NCBI GenBank assembly: GCA_902795755.1
Contig: CADBMO010000039.1
Location: 1-20,056 of the forward strand
Source: an uncultured Erysipelotrichaceae bacterium
GTDB taxonomy: Bacteria > Bacillota_I > Bacilli_A > RF39 > UBA660
Direction: 5' to 3'
Length of the DNA: 20,056 nt
The notes beneath the pieces were generated by a model. The model was given only the letters and a program-made list of their open reading frames with translations, did no database searches and was not told the origin of the DNA. The position numbers and the translations under genes are program-made. Shown here in pieces: positions 6,498-15,212 of the stretch; the first letter of the stretch is position 1; each line of letters opens with the position of its first letter.

Positions 6498-7181
6498 ATG
6501 AAAAAAATTAGATTATATAAAACTATGGCTTTAAATATTGATGATGAAGTTCAAAATATTAAAGTTTATTATGATACGTTAGAATTTATTGATGGTTTTG
6601 CATCTTTTGGATATATGATTAATGATAATGAGGTTATGTGTACGGTTTTTGATAAAAACTTAAATGCGGTTGTGCCATGTAGAATCTCATCAGTAGAGGA
6701 TTTAAGTACGTATACAAACGTATTTAAAAATGGAATTGGACTATATCAAGAAGGTGATCACATTTACGTTATTGATTTAAATAATACTAAGTTTGAAGGT
6801 ACAAAACCAATCAACTATGTTAATAGAATAAATGCTTATTTACCTGTTGATTCAAAAAGAGTAATTGCGGTAAATGAAGAATTTTATTTATATAATGTTT
6901 CAGATAATAAAAGATTATCTCAAGATTTTAGTTATATGGAATTAAAGGAAAACGAACTAATATGGTACTTGGTATTTGGAATAAATGATAATGAAAAAAG
7001 ATATTTATATACAACTGGAACCATGTTTAAAAATGGAAAATTAAAAAACAACGTTTTAATAGATGATATAAAAGCTTGGTATTCTGATGAAGATTTAAAA
7101 GATGTTGAAAACATTAGAACGCTTAGTTTAAAAAACTATCTTGATTTAAGGAAAAAAGAAAAATGGGAAACGCTTCAGTAA
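6498..7181 (+). CDS. hypothetical protein, beta-rich, unknown function
   Basis: A 227-aa soluble protein that I do not recognise. It has no signal peptide or membrane segment and is rich in Tyr, Asn, Asp and alternating hydrophobic residues, suggesting a beta-sheet fold, with repeated short strands such as EFYLYNVSDNKRL and KRYLYTTGTMF. A helical segment ends the protein (SLKNYLDLRKKEKWE). ATG follows AGGGGG with good spacing. Its last 19 bases overlap hemW, so the two are co-transcribed and probably translationally coupled with the lepA unit. Probably a lineage-specific gene. Confidence 0.8.
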   Translation: MKKIRLYKTMALNIDDEVQNIKVYYDTLEFIDGFASFGYMINDNEVMCTVFDKNLNAVVPCRISSVEDLSTYTNVFKNGIGLYQEGDHIYVIDLNNTKFEGTKPINYVNRINAYLPVDSKRVIAVNEEFYLYNVSDNKRLSQDFSYMELKENELIWYLVFGINDNEKRYLYTTGTMFKNGKLKNNVLIDDIKAWYSDEDLKDVENIRTLSLKNYLDLRKKEKWETLQ

Positions 7182-8272
7182 AAAGTATGTACGTTCATAT
7201 ACCTTTTTGTAGAAGAATTTGTTCATACTGTGATTTTTGTAAAAACTTTTATAATGAAGAATTAGCATCTAAGTATTTAGATGCTTTAGAAAGTGAAATA
7301 AAAAGTACCTATAAAAATAATGTTATTAATACACTATATATAGGTGGTGGAACTCCCAGCGCTTTATCGTTAAATAATTTAAAAAAACTATTTAAAATAC
7401 TAAAAAGTATTAAACTTAGTAATAAATATGAGTTTACGTTTGAGTGTAATTATGAAGACATAACTGATCAGTTGCTATCTATTTTACAAGAAAATAAGGT
7501 AAATAGACTTAGTGTTGGAATTCAAACATTTAATAGTTCTTATGAAAAAATATTAAATAGAATTATTAATAAAGAAAAAATAATTGAAAGTATTAATATC
7601 GCAAAAAAATATTTTCATAATATAAACGTTGATTTAATGTATGCTTTACCAAACGAAAAACTAGATGATTTAAAACATGATTTAGATATGTTTATATCAC
7701 TTAATGTAAGTCATATAAGCACATATGCTTTAATAATTGAAGATGGTACTTTATTAAAAATAGAAAATACTAAAGAGATAGATGATGAACTGCAAAGTGA
7801 TATGTACTACTATATAAAGAATTATTTAGAAAAAAATGGATATTTACACTATGAAATTAGTAATTATTCAAAAAAGGGATTTGAATCTAAACATAATTTA
7901 ACTTATTGGAACAATATGAATTATTATGGATTTGGAGCAGGAGCATCATCTTTCGTTGGTAATAAAAGAATTGATAATACAAAAAGTATTTATAATTATA
8001 TGAATAAAAACAAGATAATGCATGAAGAAATACTAGATAATAATCAATTGATTAAAGATGAAGTTATGCTTAACTTAAGAAAGATTAACGGTATAAATAA
8101 AAAAGAGTTTTATAGTAAGTATAAGAAAACAGTAGATAATTATTTTTTATATAACGAATTAATTAATAATAGTTTATTAATAGAAGATAATGAAAATATT
8201 AAAATAAATGAAAAATATTTATTTGTATCAAATAGTATAATTTCAAAATTTATTGATATGTATAAGTATTGA
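7163..8272 (+). CDS. hemW: HemW-like radical SAM protein (heme chaperone family)
   Basis: HemW is a radical SAM protein related to coproporphyrinogen dehydrogenase HemN; characterised members bind heme and deliver it to haemoproteins. The 369-aa product carries CxxxCxxC at Cys16, Cys20 and Cys23 in HIPFCRRICSYCDFC, the GGGTPS SAM-binding motif, and HNLTYW at 244-249, which distinguishes HemW from HemN. A further Cys26 follows the cluster. The start at 7163 overlaps the upstream gene by 19 bases and has AAGGAAAA ahead of it; a Met at 7187 is a possible shorter start but lacks a placed RBS. Position between lepA and hrcA is the Bacillus order. No heme-using gene is visible here, so its partner is unknown. 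Confidence 0.93.
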   Translation: MGNASVKSMYVHIPFCRRICSYCDFCKNFYNEELASKYLDALESEIKSTYKNNVINTLYIGGGTPSALSLNNLKKLFKILKSIKLSNKYEFTFECNYEDITDQLLSILQENKVNRLSVGIQTFNSSYEKILNRIINKEKIIESINIAKKYFHNINVDLMYALPNEKLDDLKHDLDMFISLNVSHISTYALIIEDGTLLKIENTKEIDDELQSDMYYYIKNYLEKNGYLHYEISNYSKKGFESKHNLTYWNNMNYYGFGAGASSFVGNKRIDNTKSIYNYMNKNKIMHEEILDNNQLIKDEVMLNLRKINGINKKEFYSKYKKTVDNYFLYNELINNSLLIEDNENIKINEKYLFVSNSIISKFIDMYKY

Positions 8273-8297
8273 TTTAAACCGATATTTAATGTATAAT
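8269..8297 (+). promoter_or_regulatory. promoter of the acidic membrane protein gene
   Basis: TTGATT at 8269-8274, 17-bp spacer, TATAAT at 8292-8297. The -35 box contains the hemW TGA stop, the same arrangement as at the end of ftsW. Confidence 0.7.
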
Positions 8298-8321
8298 ACT
8301 ATTATGATAGGAGGGGCGTAT

Positions 8322-8705
8322 ATGAATAGTGAAGATGAAGTACTAGATATAGTTGAAGAAGAAGCTAGTGCAGAAGAAGAGAGCAAGGAAGAAACTACCG
8401 AAGAAGATGCAAAAGCAGAAGAAACAAATGAAAGTGCAGAGGTAGAAGAAAAACCGGCTGATGAAAAACCTGCGGTTATAATACCTCCTACAGAAGTACC
8501 TGAGGATGTACAAACTGAAACTGGCGCTTCAGAAATAAATGAAATAAGTGCTAGTGTTACAGAAGATGAGATAGCATACTCAGCAAAAAGTGGTACTAAA
8601 AGAAAAGTGGTTGCAGGAATACTTATATTTTTATTAATTGTAGACTTATTAGTATTAGCAGCATACTTAATTGGTTTTGATAGAATATTTACATTTATAA
8701 AATAA
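8322..8705 (+). CDS. acidic single-span membrane protein, unknown function
   Basis: A 127-aa protein. Residues 1-80 are low-complexity and highly acidic (Glu, Asp, Ala, Thr), probably disordered. KRK at 93-95 is followed by one hydrophobic helix (about 96-118) and a short FDRIFTFIK tail. This layout suggests a C-terminally anchored protein with an acidic cytosolic arm. No family is recognised. The start at 8322 follows AGGAGGGG, the strongest RBS in the window; an upstream in-frame Met is inside the promoter region. It is a monocistronic unit with its own promoter and terminator, lying between hemW and hrcA. Confidence 0.82.
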   Translation: MNSEDEVLDIVEEEASAEEESKEETTEEDAKAEETNESAEVEEKPADEKPAVIIPPTEVPEDVQTETGASEINEISASVTEDEIAYSAKSGTKRKVVAGILIFLLIVDLLVLAAYLIGFDRIFTFIK

Positions 8706-8733
8706 CGCTTTAATAGCGTTATTTATTTTTTTT
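8700..8733 (+). terminator. intrinsic terminator nested on the stop codon
   Basis: Perfect 10-bp stem AAATAACGCT/AGCGTTATTT with loop TTAAT, followed by ATTTTTTTT. The TAA stop at 8703-8705 is in the left arm. It insulates hrcA from upstream transcription. Confidence 0.9.
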
Positions 8734-8741
8734 GTAAATTA

Positions 8742-8768
8742 TTAGCACTCTGGTATTGACATTGCTAA
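8742..8768. promoter_or_regulatory. CIRCE element (HrcA operator)
   Basis: The left half is a perfect TTAGCACTC; after a 9-base spacer the right half is CATTGCTAA, two mismatches from GAGTGCTAA. It lies directly on the hrcA -35 box. HrcA bound here would block RNA polymerase; HrcA folding depends on GroEL, giving chaperone-titrated control of the operon. Confidence 0.9.
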
Positions 8769-8784
8769 TTTTACATATTATAAT
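8756..8784 (+). promoter_or_regulatory. sigma-A promoter of the hrcA operon
   Basis: Consensus TTGACA at 8756-8761, 17-bp spacer, consensus TATAAT at 8779-8784. The -35 box spans the CIRCE spacer and right half. Confidence 0.9.
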
Positions 8785-8816
8785 ACTAGTAGCATGTTAG
8801 AAAAGAAGGTGATATC

Positions 8817-9806
8817 GTGCTAACTGAAAGGCAAAATAAGCTTCTTAGAATAATTGTTGAAGAATATGTAAAAACCGCTTCACCGGTTGGTTCTAAAGCG
8901 TTATGTGACGAACTAAATTGTTCTTCTGCAACGATAAGAAACGAGATGGCTACTTTAGAAAACGTTGGTTTTCTAGAAAAAACTCATACGTCATCTGGTC
9001 GCGTTCCATCAGAAGATGGATATAGGTATTATGTTAATAATTTAATGAAACCTAAAGAGATGACTGGAGAAGACATGCTTAAACTTCAAACATTATTTGA
9101 TAATAGAGAATTGGTTTTATCTGATGCAATCAATAAAAGTTTAGAAATAGTATCAGAAATAACTAATTGTACATCTCTTGTACTTGGATCTAGTAGTTCA
9201 ATTAACAGATTAAAACAAGTTGAAGTTGTTCCGTTTGATAATAATAAAGTTATCGCTATTGTAATAACTGATAAAGGTCATATAGAACACAAAGAATTAA
9301 ATATTGAAGATGGAATAAGTGTTGATGAGGTTAAAAAAGTAGTTGAATTAATCAATAAGCTTTTAGTTGGGACGCCACTTGATGAAATAAGTGCTAAATT
9401 AGAGTTTGAGATAAAACCAAGGATAGCATCTTACGTTAAATCACATGAAGCGTTATATCAAGTATTTTACAATGCTTTTTCAGAATTTTCTAATAAAAGT
9501 CATATGCATATGGCTGGAAGAACGAATTTATTAAATTATAAAGAATTTGATAACACTTCAAAGATTAGAGAAATATTAGATAAGTTTGATGATGATAAAA
9601 TGGTACAAAAAATAGAAGCTGAAGAAAATGATATAAACGTATATATTGGTCATGAAAATAACTTTGATGATGATGTATCAATTATTAAGACTAAATACGT
9701 TGTAAATGGAGAAGAAGGTACCATAGCAATAGTAGGGCCTAAAAGGATGGATTATGAAAAGGTGGTTTCTCTATTAGAATTCATCAAACAAAATATAGAA
9801 AGGTAG
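8817..9806 (+). CDS. hrcA: heat-inducible transcription repressor HrcA
   Basis: HrcA represses chaperone operons by binding CIRCE. The 329-aa product has the typical winged-helix N-terminus (LTERQNKLLRIIVEEYV, then SSATIRNEMATLE and the wing TSSGRVPSEDGYRYYV), followed by the GAF-like dimerisation domain. The start codon is GTG, preceded by GAAGGTGAT with correct spacing. It is the first gene of the operon and is autoregulated through the CIRCE just upstream. grpE begins 4 bases after its stop. Confidence 0.97.
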   Translation: MLTERQNKLLRIIVEEYVKTASPVGSKALCDELNCSSATIRNEMATLENVGFLEKTHTSSGRVPSEDGYRYYVNNLMKPKEMTGEDMLKLQTLFDNRELVLSDAINKSLEIVSEITNCTSLVLGSSSSINRLKQVEVVPFDNNKVIAIVITDKGHIEHKELNIEDGISVDEVKKVVELINKLLVGTPLDEISAKLEFEIKPRIASYVKSHEALYQVFYNAFSEFSNKSHMHMAGRTNLLNYKEFDNTSKIREILDKFDDDKMVQKIEAEENDINVYIGHENNFDDDVSIIKTKYVVNGEEGTIAIVGPKRMDYEKVVSLLEFIKQNIER

Positions 9807-9810
9807 AAAT

Positions 9811-10341
9811 ATGAAAGAAGAGATAAAAGAAGAAAAAGTAAAGAAAGAAAAGAAACATAAAGAAAAAGAAGAAAACGTTGTAAAACTAACTAAAGAAGAA
9901 ATAGACGCAATGAATATAAAGCTTAAAGATGCAGAAGATAAGGCTTTAAGAAGTCAAGCAGAATTAATAAATTATAGAAAAAGAAAAGATGAAGAAGTAA
10001 CAAAAATGCTTAAATATGCAAATGAAGATTTAGTAAATGATATATTACCTATGCTTGATAATTTTGAAAGAGCTTTGAAGATGGATGCTTCAAGTGATGA
10101 AATATCTAAATTCTTAGATGGAATGAGGATGATTTATGAAGGACTTATATCTGCGTTAGAAAAGTATGATGTAAAAGAAATAGACGCAATTGATAAACCT
10201 TTTGATGAATCAATTCATCAAGCGGTTGTAAGTGAAGAAGTTCCGGGTACACCCGCTAATATGGTTATCGAAGTACTTCAAAAAGGATACATGCTTAAAG
10301 ATAAAGTAATAAGACCAGCAATGGTAAAGGTCAGTAAATAA
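9811..10341 (+). CDS. grpE: nucleotide exchange factor GrpE
   Basis: GrpE dimerises and releases ADP from DnaK. The 176-aa protein has a charged, Lys/Glu-rich disordered start (1-30), a long coiled-coil helix (about 30-75) containing RSQAELINYRKRKDEE, the conserved LPMLDNFERAL, and a beta-wing domain ending in GYMLKDKVIRPAMVKVSK. The RBS AAAGG overlaps the end of hrcA, so translation is likely coupled. dnaK follows after 19 bases. Confidence 0.97.
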   Translation: MKEEIKEEKVKKEKKHKEKEENVVKLTKEEIDAMNIKLKDAEDKALRSQAELINYRKRKDEEVTKMLKYANEDLVNDILPMLDNFERALKMDASSDEISKFLDGMRMIYEGLISALEKYDVKEIDAIDKPFDESIHQAVVSEEVPGTPANMVIEVLQKGYMLKDKVIRPAMVKVSK

Positions 10342-10360
10342 ATGAAAGGGATGATTAATT

Positions 10361-12178
10361 ATGGGAAAAACAATAGGAATTGACTTAGGTACCACAAATT
10401 CATGTGTTGCCGTTTATGAAGGTGGAGAAGCTAAAGTAATAGCAAATCCAGAAGGAGAAAGAACAACACCATCGGTTGTTGCATTCAAAAAAGGAGATAT
10501 TATAGTAGGAGGAGCTGCTAAAAGACAAATGGTAGTTAATCCTGATACTATAAGATCTATTAAAAGATTAATGGGTACTTCTGATAAAGTACATGCTAAT
10601 GGTAAAGATTACACACCAGAAGAAGTATCAGCAATGATTTTAGGAGATTTAAAGAAAACAGCTGAAGCTTATTTAGGAGAAATAGTAGATAAAGCAGTTA
10701 TTACTGTTCCAGCATACTTTAATGATGCGCAAAGACAAGCTACTAAAAACGCAGGTAAGATTGCAGGATTAGAAGTAGAAAGAATTATAAACGAACCTAC
10801 TGCTGCAGCACTTGCATATGGACTAGACAAACAAGAAAATACTCAAACAGTACTAGTATATGACTTAGGTGGAGGTACTTTTGACGTATCAATCTTAGAG
10901 TTAGGTGATGGGGTGTTTGAAGTTAAATCTACGTCTGGTAATAACCATTTAGGTGGAGACGATTATGATGAAAGAATCGTTAAATACTTAGTTGAAGAAA
11001 TAGAAAAAGAACATGGTATTAACTTATCAGATGATAACATGGCAATGCAAAGATTACAAGACGCTGCTGAAAAGGCTAAGAAAGATTTATCTGGTATGAC
11101 CACGACTCAAATATCACTTCCTTTCTTAGCACAAAGTGATTCTGGCGTAATTAACTTTGAAACAAATCTTACAAGAGCTAAATTTGAAGAATTAACTAAT
11201 GATTTATCAGAATCAACTCTAGAACCAGTTAGAAAAGCACTTAAAGATGCTAAATTAAAAGCTAGTGATATTGATAAAGTATTATTAGTTGGTGGTTCAA
11301 CTCGTATACCAAAAGTTCAAGAATTAATTAAAAATGAACTTGGTAAAGAACCATCTAAAGGAGTTAACCCTGATGAAGTTGTTGCAATGGGTGCTGCTAT
11401 TCAAGGTGGAGTATTACAAGGTGAGGTTAATGATATAGTACTTTTAGATGTTACTCCTCTTTCACTAGGTATTGAAACTATGGGTAACGTTATGACGGTA
11501 TTAATACCAAGAAATACAACAATACCTACATCTAAATCACAAGTATTTTCTACTGCTGCTGATAATCAACCAGCAGTTGATATACACGTACTTCAAGGTG
11601 AAAGACCAATGGCATCTGATAACAAGACGCTTGGTAATTTCCAATTAACCAACATACCACCAGCACCAAGAGGAGTACCTCAAATAGAAGTATCATTTGA
11701 TATTGATGCTAATGGTATCGTAAACGTACGTGCTAAAGATTTAGGAACTGGTAAAGAACAAGCTATAACTATCACAGCATCAACTAATTTATCAGATGAT
11801 GAAATAGATAAAATGATGAAAGAGGCTGAGGCTAATAAAGAAGCAGATGAAAAGAAAAAAGATTTAGCAGATGCAAAAAATGATGCTGAACAAATGATAT
11901 TTGCAACAGAAAAAGCCATAAAAGATTTAGGTGATAAAGTAGATAAAAAAGATAAAGAAGAAGCGGAAAAATTAGTTAAGGAATTAAAAGATAAATTAGA
12001 TTCTGAAAACGTAGATGATATAAAATCAACAACTGAAAAACTAAGTGAAAAAGCTATGGCATTAGGTGCTAAAGTATATGAAGAAGCTAACAAAGAATCA
12101 CAAGCAAAAGCCGAAAAAGAAGCAAAAAAAGATGATGAAGATGAAGCCGTAGAAGCTGAGTTTGAAGAGAAAAAATAA
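10361..12178 (+). CDS. dnaK: chaperone DnaK (Hsp70)
   Basis: ATP-dependent folding chaperone working with DnaJ and GrpE. The 605-aa product shows the phosphate-binding IGIDLGTTNSCVAVYEGG, the second phosphate loop VYDLGGGTFDVS, and the adenosine-binding LLVGGSTRIPKV, followed by the interdomain linker DVTPLSLGIET, the substrate domain, and an alpha-helical lid rich in Lys and Glu. The tail ends in an acidic EAVEAEFEEKK, as in other bacterial DnaKs. It is slightly shorter than the Gram-negative form, normal for Bacillota. RBS AAAGGGA precedes the ATG. Confidence 0.98.
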   Translation: MGKTIGIDLGTTNSCVAVYEGGEAKVIANPEGERTTPSVVAFKKGDIIVGGAAKRQMVVNPDTIRSIKRLMGTSDKVHANGKDYTPEEVSAMILGDLKKTAEAYLGEIVDKAVITVPAYFNDAQRQATKNAGKIAGLEVERIINEPTAAALAYGLDKQENTQTVLVYDLGGGTFDVSILELGDGVFEVKSTSGNNHLGGDDYDERIVKYLVEEIEKEHGINLSDDNMAMQRLQDAAEKAKKDLSGMTTTQISLPFLAQSDSGVINFETNLTRAKFEELTNDLSESTLEPVRKALKDAKLKASDIDKVLLVGGSTRIPKVQELIKNELGKEPSKGVNPDEVVAMGAAIQGGVLQGEVNDIVLLDVTPLSLGIETMGNVMTVLIPRNTTIPTSKSQVFSTAADNQPAVDIHVLQGERPMASDNKTLGNFQLTNIPPAPRGVPQIEVSFDIDANGIVNVRAKDLGTGKEQAITITASTNLSDDEIDKMMKEAEANKEADEKKKDLADAKNDAEQMIFATEKAIKDLGDKVDKKDKEEAEKLVKELKDKLDSENVDDIKSTTEKLSEKAMALGAKVYEEANKESQAKAEKEAKKDDEDEAVEAEFEEKK

Positions 12179-12183
12179 TAGTT

Positions 12184-12210
12184 AAAGTTCTAGCAAGGCT
12201 AGAACTTTTG
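12184..12210 (+). terminator. hairpin between dnaK and pepF, partial terminator or processing site
   Basis: Perfect 11-bp stem AAAGTTCTAGC/GCTAGAACTTT with loop AAG. Only four T residues follow before G. It probably lowers readthrough into pepF-dnaJ or protects the 3' end of the abundant hrcA-grpE-dnaK mRNA rather than fully stopping transcription, since no promoter is visible before pepF. Confidence 0.6.
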
Positions 12211-12229
12211 CAAATAGAAAGGAAACTAT

Positions 12230-14017
12230 ATGCAAACATATAATAAAAGAGAAGATGTACCTACTAAATATAAATGGGATCTTTCCCCATTTTATAAAAA
12301 TGCAAATGAATTTGAAAAAGAATACGAAGAAGCTAAAAAACTTAATAGTGAAATATCAAAATATAAGGGTACGTTAAAAGATTCAAATAAATTGTATAAT
12401 TTTCTAAATGATAATTTAAAAATAGGAATAATGCTTGATAATTTATACGTATATTCCATATTAAAAGATGATGAAGTACTAGGTATTCCATCTTCAATTG
12501 AAAGAAAAGAAAAAGTATGGTCATTAATAGCTCAAAATTATATAAATACAAGTTTTTATGAGCCAGAGATATTATCATTTACCGAAAAAGAATATAGTAG
12601 TTTATTTAACAATGATAAGTTGTTAAGGTATAAAGTTCACTTAGATGAGATTTATAGATATAAAAAACACGTGTTAAGTGAAAAAGAGGAACAAATAATC
12701 GAAAGCTTATCAATGGCTTGTAATAAGTATGAAGATATGTCATCAGTGATGCTTAATTCATTAAATGATTATGGTAAAGTTAAAATAGATGGTAAAGATA
12801 CTGTTATTACAACTACGAACTATCGTAAATTAACAAAAAATAAAGATAGAAAAAAAAGAAAAGAAATAAGAAATAAGTTTTCTAAAGTAATAAACCAATA
12901 TAGTGCACTTTCTGCATTATACTTAGGATCTTACGTAAACTTAAATAAGGAAGAAAAAAGATTAAGAAATTACAAATCAGCATTTGATGCTAAATTATTT
13001 TCATTAAACATGCCAAAAGAGGCATATGATTCGCTTGTTAAAACCGTAGAAAAAAATGCTAAACTATATCAGAAATATTTAAAAATATTTAAAGATGTTC
13101 ACGGCTTTAAAGAATTATATCCATATGATTTAAATTTAGAATTAACAAAAAATGATATTGAGTATAGTATTGAAGATGCAAAAAAATTATGTTTAAATGC
13201 AATAAAGCCACTTGGTAAAGATTATTATTTGAAGTTTAAAAAAATATTTGATAATAGGTATATTGATTTTATAGGTTACAAAGGAAAATGTTCAGGAGGG
13301 TATTCTGCCTCAACCGCTACAAATGATTCAAGAATACTTATGAGTTATAATTATGATTTAGATTCTGTATCAACCATAATACATGAAGGAGGACATAACG
13401 TTCACCATCAATACGTAATGGAAAATAATGATGTTATGTACCGTAGTGTTTCTACTTTGGTTTCGGAAGTTGCTTCATTAACTAATGAATGTCTTTTATC
13501 TAATTATTTAATGAAACACGGTAAAAATAAAGAGGAAAAACTATCTGGTATAGCAAACATTATAAACGTAATATCCTCAAACTTGTTTGGCGCAGTTAGA
13601 GAAGGTAAAATTGAACAAGACTTTTATGAATACGTTGAAAGTGGTAATACAATAACTGATGAATATTTAAATAAACTAACAATAGATTCATTAAAATTAT
13701 ATTATGGTAGTGAAGTGAAATTAGATGATTATTCGAAGCTAGGATGGATTAGAAGAAGCCATTATTACTCAAATTTTTATCTTTACTCATATGCTTTTTC
13801 AATATCAGTTGCAACTTATGTTGCATCAGAAATAATAGATGGTAATAATGATATGCTTGATAAATATTTAAAATTCTTAAAAACAGGAGCAGATAAATAT
13901 CCATATGATGTATTTAAGATAATAGGTATTGATTTAACGGATGATAAAGTTTATAAAAAAGCACTAAATTACTATGATAACTTATTAAATGAATTTGAAA
14001 AAATAAGGAAGGAATGA
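12230..14017 (+). CDS. pepF: oligoendopeptidase F-type M3 metallopeptidase
   Basis: Zinc oligopeptidase of family M3 that cuts short cytosolic peptides. The 595-aa product has the family size, the N-terminal signature YKWDLSPFY, and the catalytic HEGGH at residues 385-389 within STIIHEGGHNVHHQYV; the conserved downstream glutamate lies in the VSEVASLTNE segment. The C-terminal YSYAFSISVA is also typical. AAAGGA precedes the ATG. Its place between dnaK and dnaJ, with dnaJ only 4 bases after its TGA, is unusual, since in Bacillus dnaJ follows dnaK directly. The context suggests that peptide clearance is co-expressed with the chaperones. The protein itself shows no anomaly. Confidence 0.95.
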   Translation: MQTYNKREDVPTKYKWDLSPFYKNANEFEKEYEEAKKLNSEISKYKGTLKDSNKLYNFLNDNLKIGIMLDNLYVYSILKDDEVLGIPSSIERKEKVWSLIAQNYINTSFYEPEILSFTEKEYSSLFNNDKLLRYKVHLDEIYRYKKHVLSEKEEQIIESLSMACNKYEDMSSVMLNSLNDYGKVKIDGKDTVITTTNYRKLTKNKDRKKRKEIRNKFSKVINQYSALSALYLGSYVNLNKEEKRLRNYKSAFDAKLFSLNMPKEAYDSLVKTVEKNAKLYQKYLKIFKDVHGFKELYPYDLNLELTKNDIEYSIEDAKKLCLNAIKPLGKDYYLKFKKIFDNRYIDFIGYKGKCSGGYSASTATNDSRILMSYNYDLDSVSTIIHEGGHNVHHQYVMENNDVMYRSVSTLVSEVASLTNECLLSNYLMKHGKNKEEKLSGIANIINVISSNLFGAVREGKIEQDFYEYVESGNTITDEYLNKLTIDSLKLYYGSEVKLDDYSKLGWIRRSHYYSNFYLYSYAFSISVATYVASEIIDGNNDMLDKYLKFLKTGADKYPYDVFKIIGIDLTDDKVYKKALNYYDNLLNEFEKIRKE

Positions 14018-14021
14018 TAGC

Positions 14022-15143
14022 ATGAACAAAAAAGATTATTATGAAGTCCTAGGTGTATCAAAAGATGCGAGTGATGCAGAAATAAAAAGTGCTTTTAGAA
14101 AACTAGCTAAAAAATATCACCCAGACGTATCAAAAGAAGAAAACGCTGCCGAAAAGTTTAAAGAGGCTCAAGAAGCATATGCGGTACTTTCTGATAAAGA
14201 AAAAAGAAGTAAATATGATCAATTTGGGCATGCTGCATTTGATGGAGCAAATGGCTTTAGTGGTTTTGACTTTAATGATATAGACATGTCTGATATACTG
14301 CATGATATATTTGGAGGAGGTTTTGGCTTTGGTTCGTCATTTTTTGGCGGTGGAAACGGAAGACAAACAAATAGAAAAACAAAAGGTCCAGATATTAGTG
14401 TAATATTTGATATGGACTTTAAAGAAGCAGCATTTGGTACCGAAACCACGGTGGAATTAAATATTAATGATAACTGCTCTGTATGTGGTGGAAAAGGTGG
14501 TACAGGTGCTAGAACATGTCCTACTTGCGGTGGACGCGGTGTCGTAACAAGAGAACAAAGAAGCCTATTTGGTACTTTTGCAACGCAAAGCACTTGTCCA
14601 GATTGTGGAGGAGATGGAGAAACATATTCTACAAAATGTTCACATTGTAAAGGTACTGGTAAAGAAAAAGTTAAGAAAAACATAAAAGTAAAAGTACCAG
14701 CAGGAGTAGATACTGGGGATCATTTAAGGGTAACTGGTAAGGGTCCAGCTGGAGAAAATGGTGGACCTAACGGAGATGTATATATAGAGTTAAGAGTAAA
14801 AGAACATCCATTATTTAAGAGAGATGGAATGGATATATACATGGATTTACCACTTACAATTACTGATGCTGCATTAGGATGTAAAAAAGAGATTCCAACC
14901 CTTGATGGTAACGTTATATTAAGTGTACCTGCAGGTTCTCAATCCGGAGAAAAACACAGAATAAAAGGTAAAGGTTTAAAGAGCCCTGCAAGGCGTGGTG
15001 TTGGAGATTTATATGTGGTATTAAAAGTTATTACGCCAACTAAGTTGGATAAAAAACAAAAGAAGATGTTGGAAGAATTAAGTAAAACAAACTTAAAAAC
15101 AAGTGAGTTTACTAATTTTGAAAAATTTTTAAAGAAGATATAG
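14022..15143 (+). CDS. dnaJ: co-chaperone DnaJ (Hsp40, type I)
   Basis: DnaJ delivers unfolded proteins to DnaK and stimulates its ATPase. The 373-aa type-I protein has the J domain with HPD at 33-35, a Gly/Phe-rich stretch (about 68-115), four CxxCxGxG-type zinc repeats (CSVCGGKG, CPTCGGRG, CPDCGGDG, CSHCKGTG) and the C-terminal substrate domains. GGAAGGAATGAT precedes the ATG and overlaps the pepF end, indicating coupled translation. It ends the heat-shock operon, with a terminator on its own stop codon. Confidence 0.98.
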   Translation: MNKKDYYEVLGVSKDASDAEIKSAFRKLAKKYHPDVSKEENAAEKFKEAQEAYAVLSDKEKRSKYDQFGHAAFDGANGFSGFDFNDIDMSDILHDIFGGGFGFGSSFFGGGNGRQTNRKTKGPDISVIFDMDFKEAAFGTETTVELNINDNCSVCGGKGGTGARTCPTCGGRGVVTREQRSLFGTFATQSTCPDCGGDGETYSTKCSHCKGTGKEKVKKNIKVKVPAGVDTGDHLRVTGKGPAGENGGPNGDVYIELRVKEHPLFKRDGMDIYMDLPLTITDAALGCKKEIPTLDGNVILSVPAGSQSGEKHRIKGKGLKSPARRGVGDLYVVLKVITPTKLDKKQKKMLEELSKTNLKTSEFTNFEKFLKKI

Positions 15144-15160
15144 TTTACTATATCTTTTTT
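15135..15160 (+). terminator. intrinsic terminator of the heat-shock operon, nested on the dnaJ stop
   Basis: Perfect 9-bp stem AAGATATAG/CTATATCTT with loop TTTA, followed by T residues. The stop TAG at 15141-15143 is the end of the left arm. Confidence 0.85.
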
Positions 15161-15161
15161 C

Positions 15162-15189
15162 TTGATATTTTTTAAAAAATAAATATAAT
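15162..15189 (+). promoter_or_regulatory. promoter of the small HTH-like gene
   Basis: TTGATA at 15162-15167, 16-bp spacer, TATAAT at 15184-15189, immediately after the dnaJ terminator. Confidence 0.65.
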
Positions 15190-15212
15190 ATTAGTGATTT
15201 GAGAGGAATATT

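Noticed and set aside
11680..12093. Reverse-strand 137-codon frame rich in Ser and Phe
   Set aside because: Antisense to the Lys/Glu-rich DnaK lid; composition is explained by the complementary codons.
14219..14683. Reverse-strand 154-codon Pro-rich open frame
   Set aside because: It lies antisense to the zinc and Gly-rich region of dnaJ; the Pro runs are reverse complements of Gly codons.
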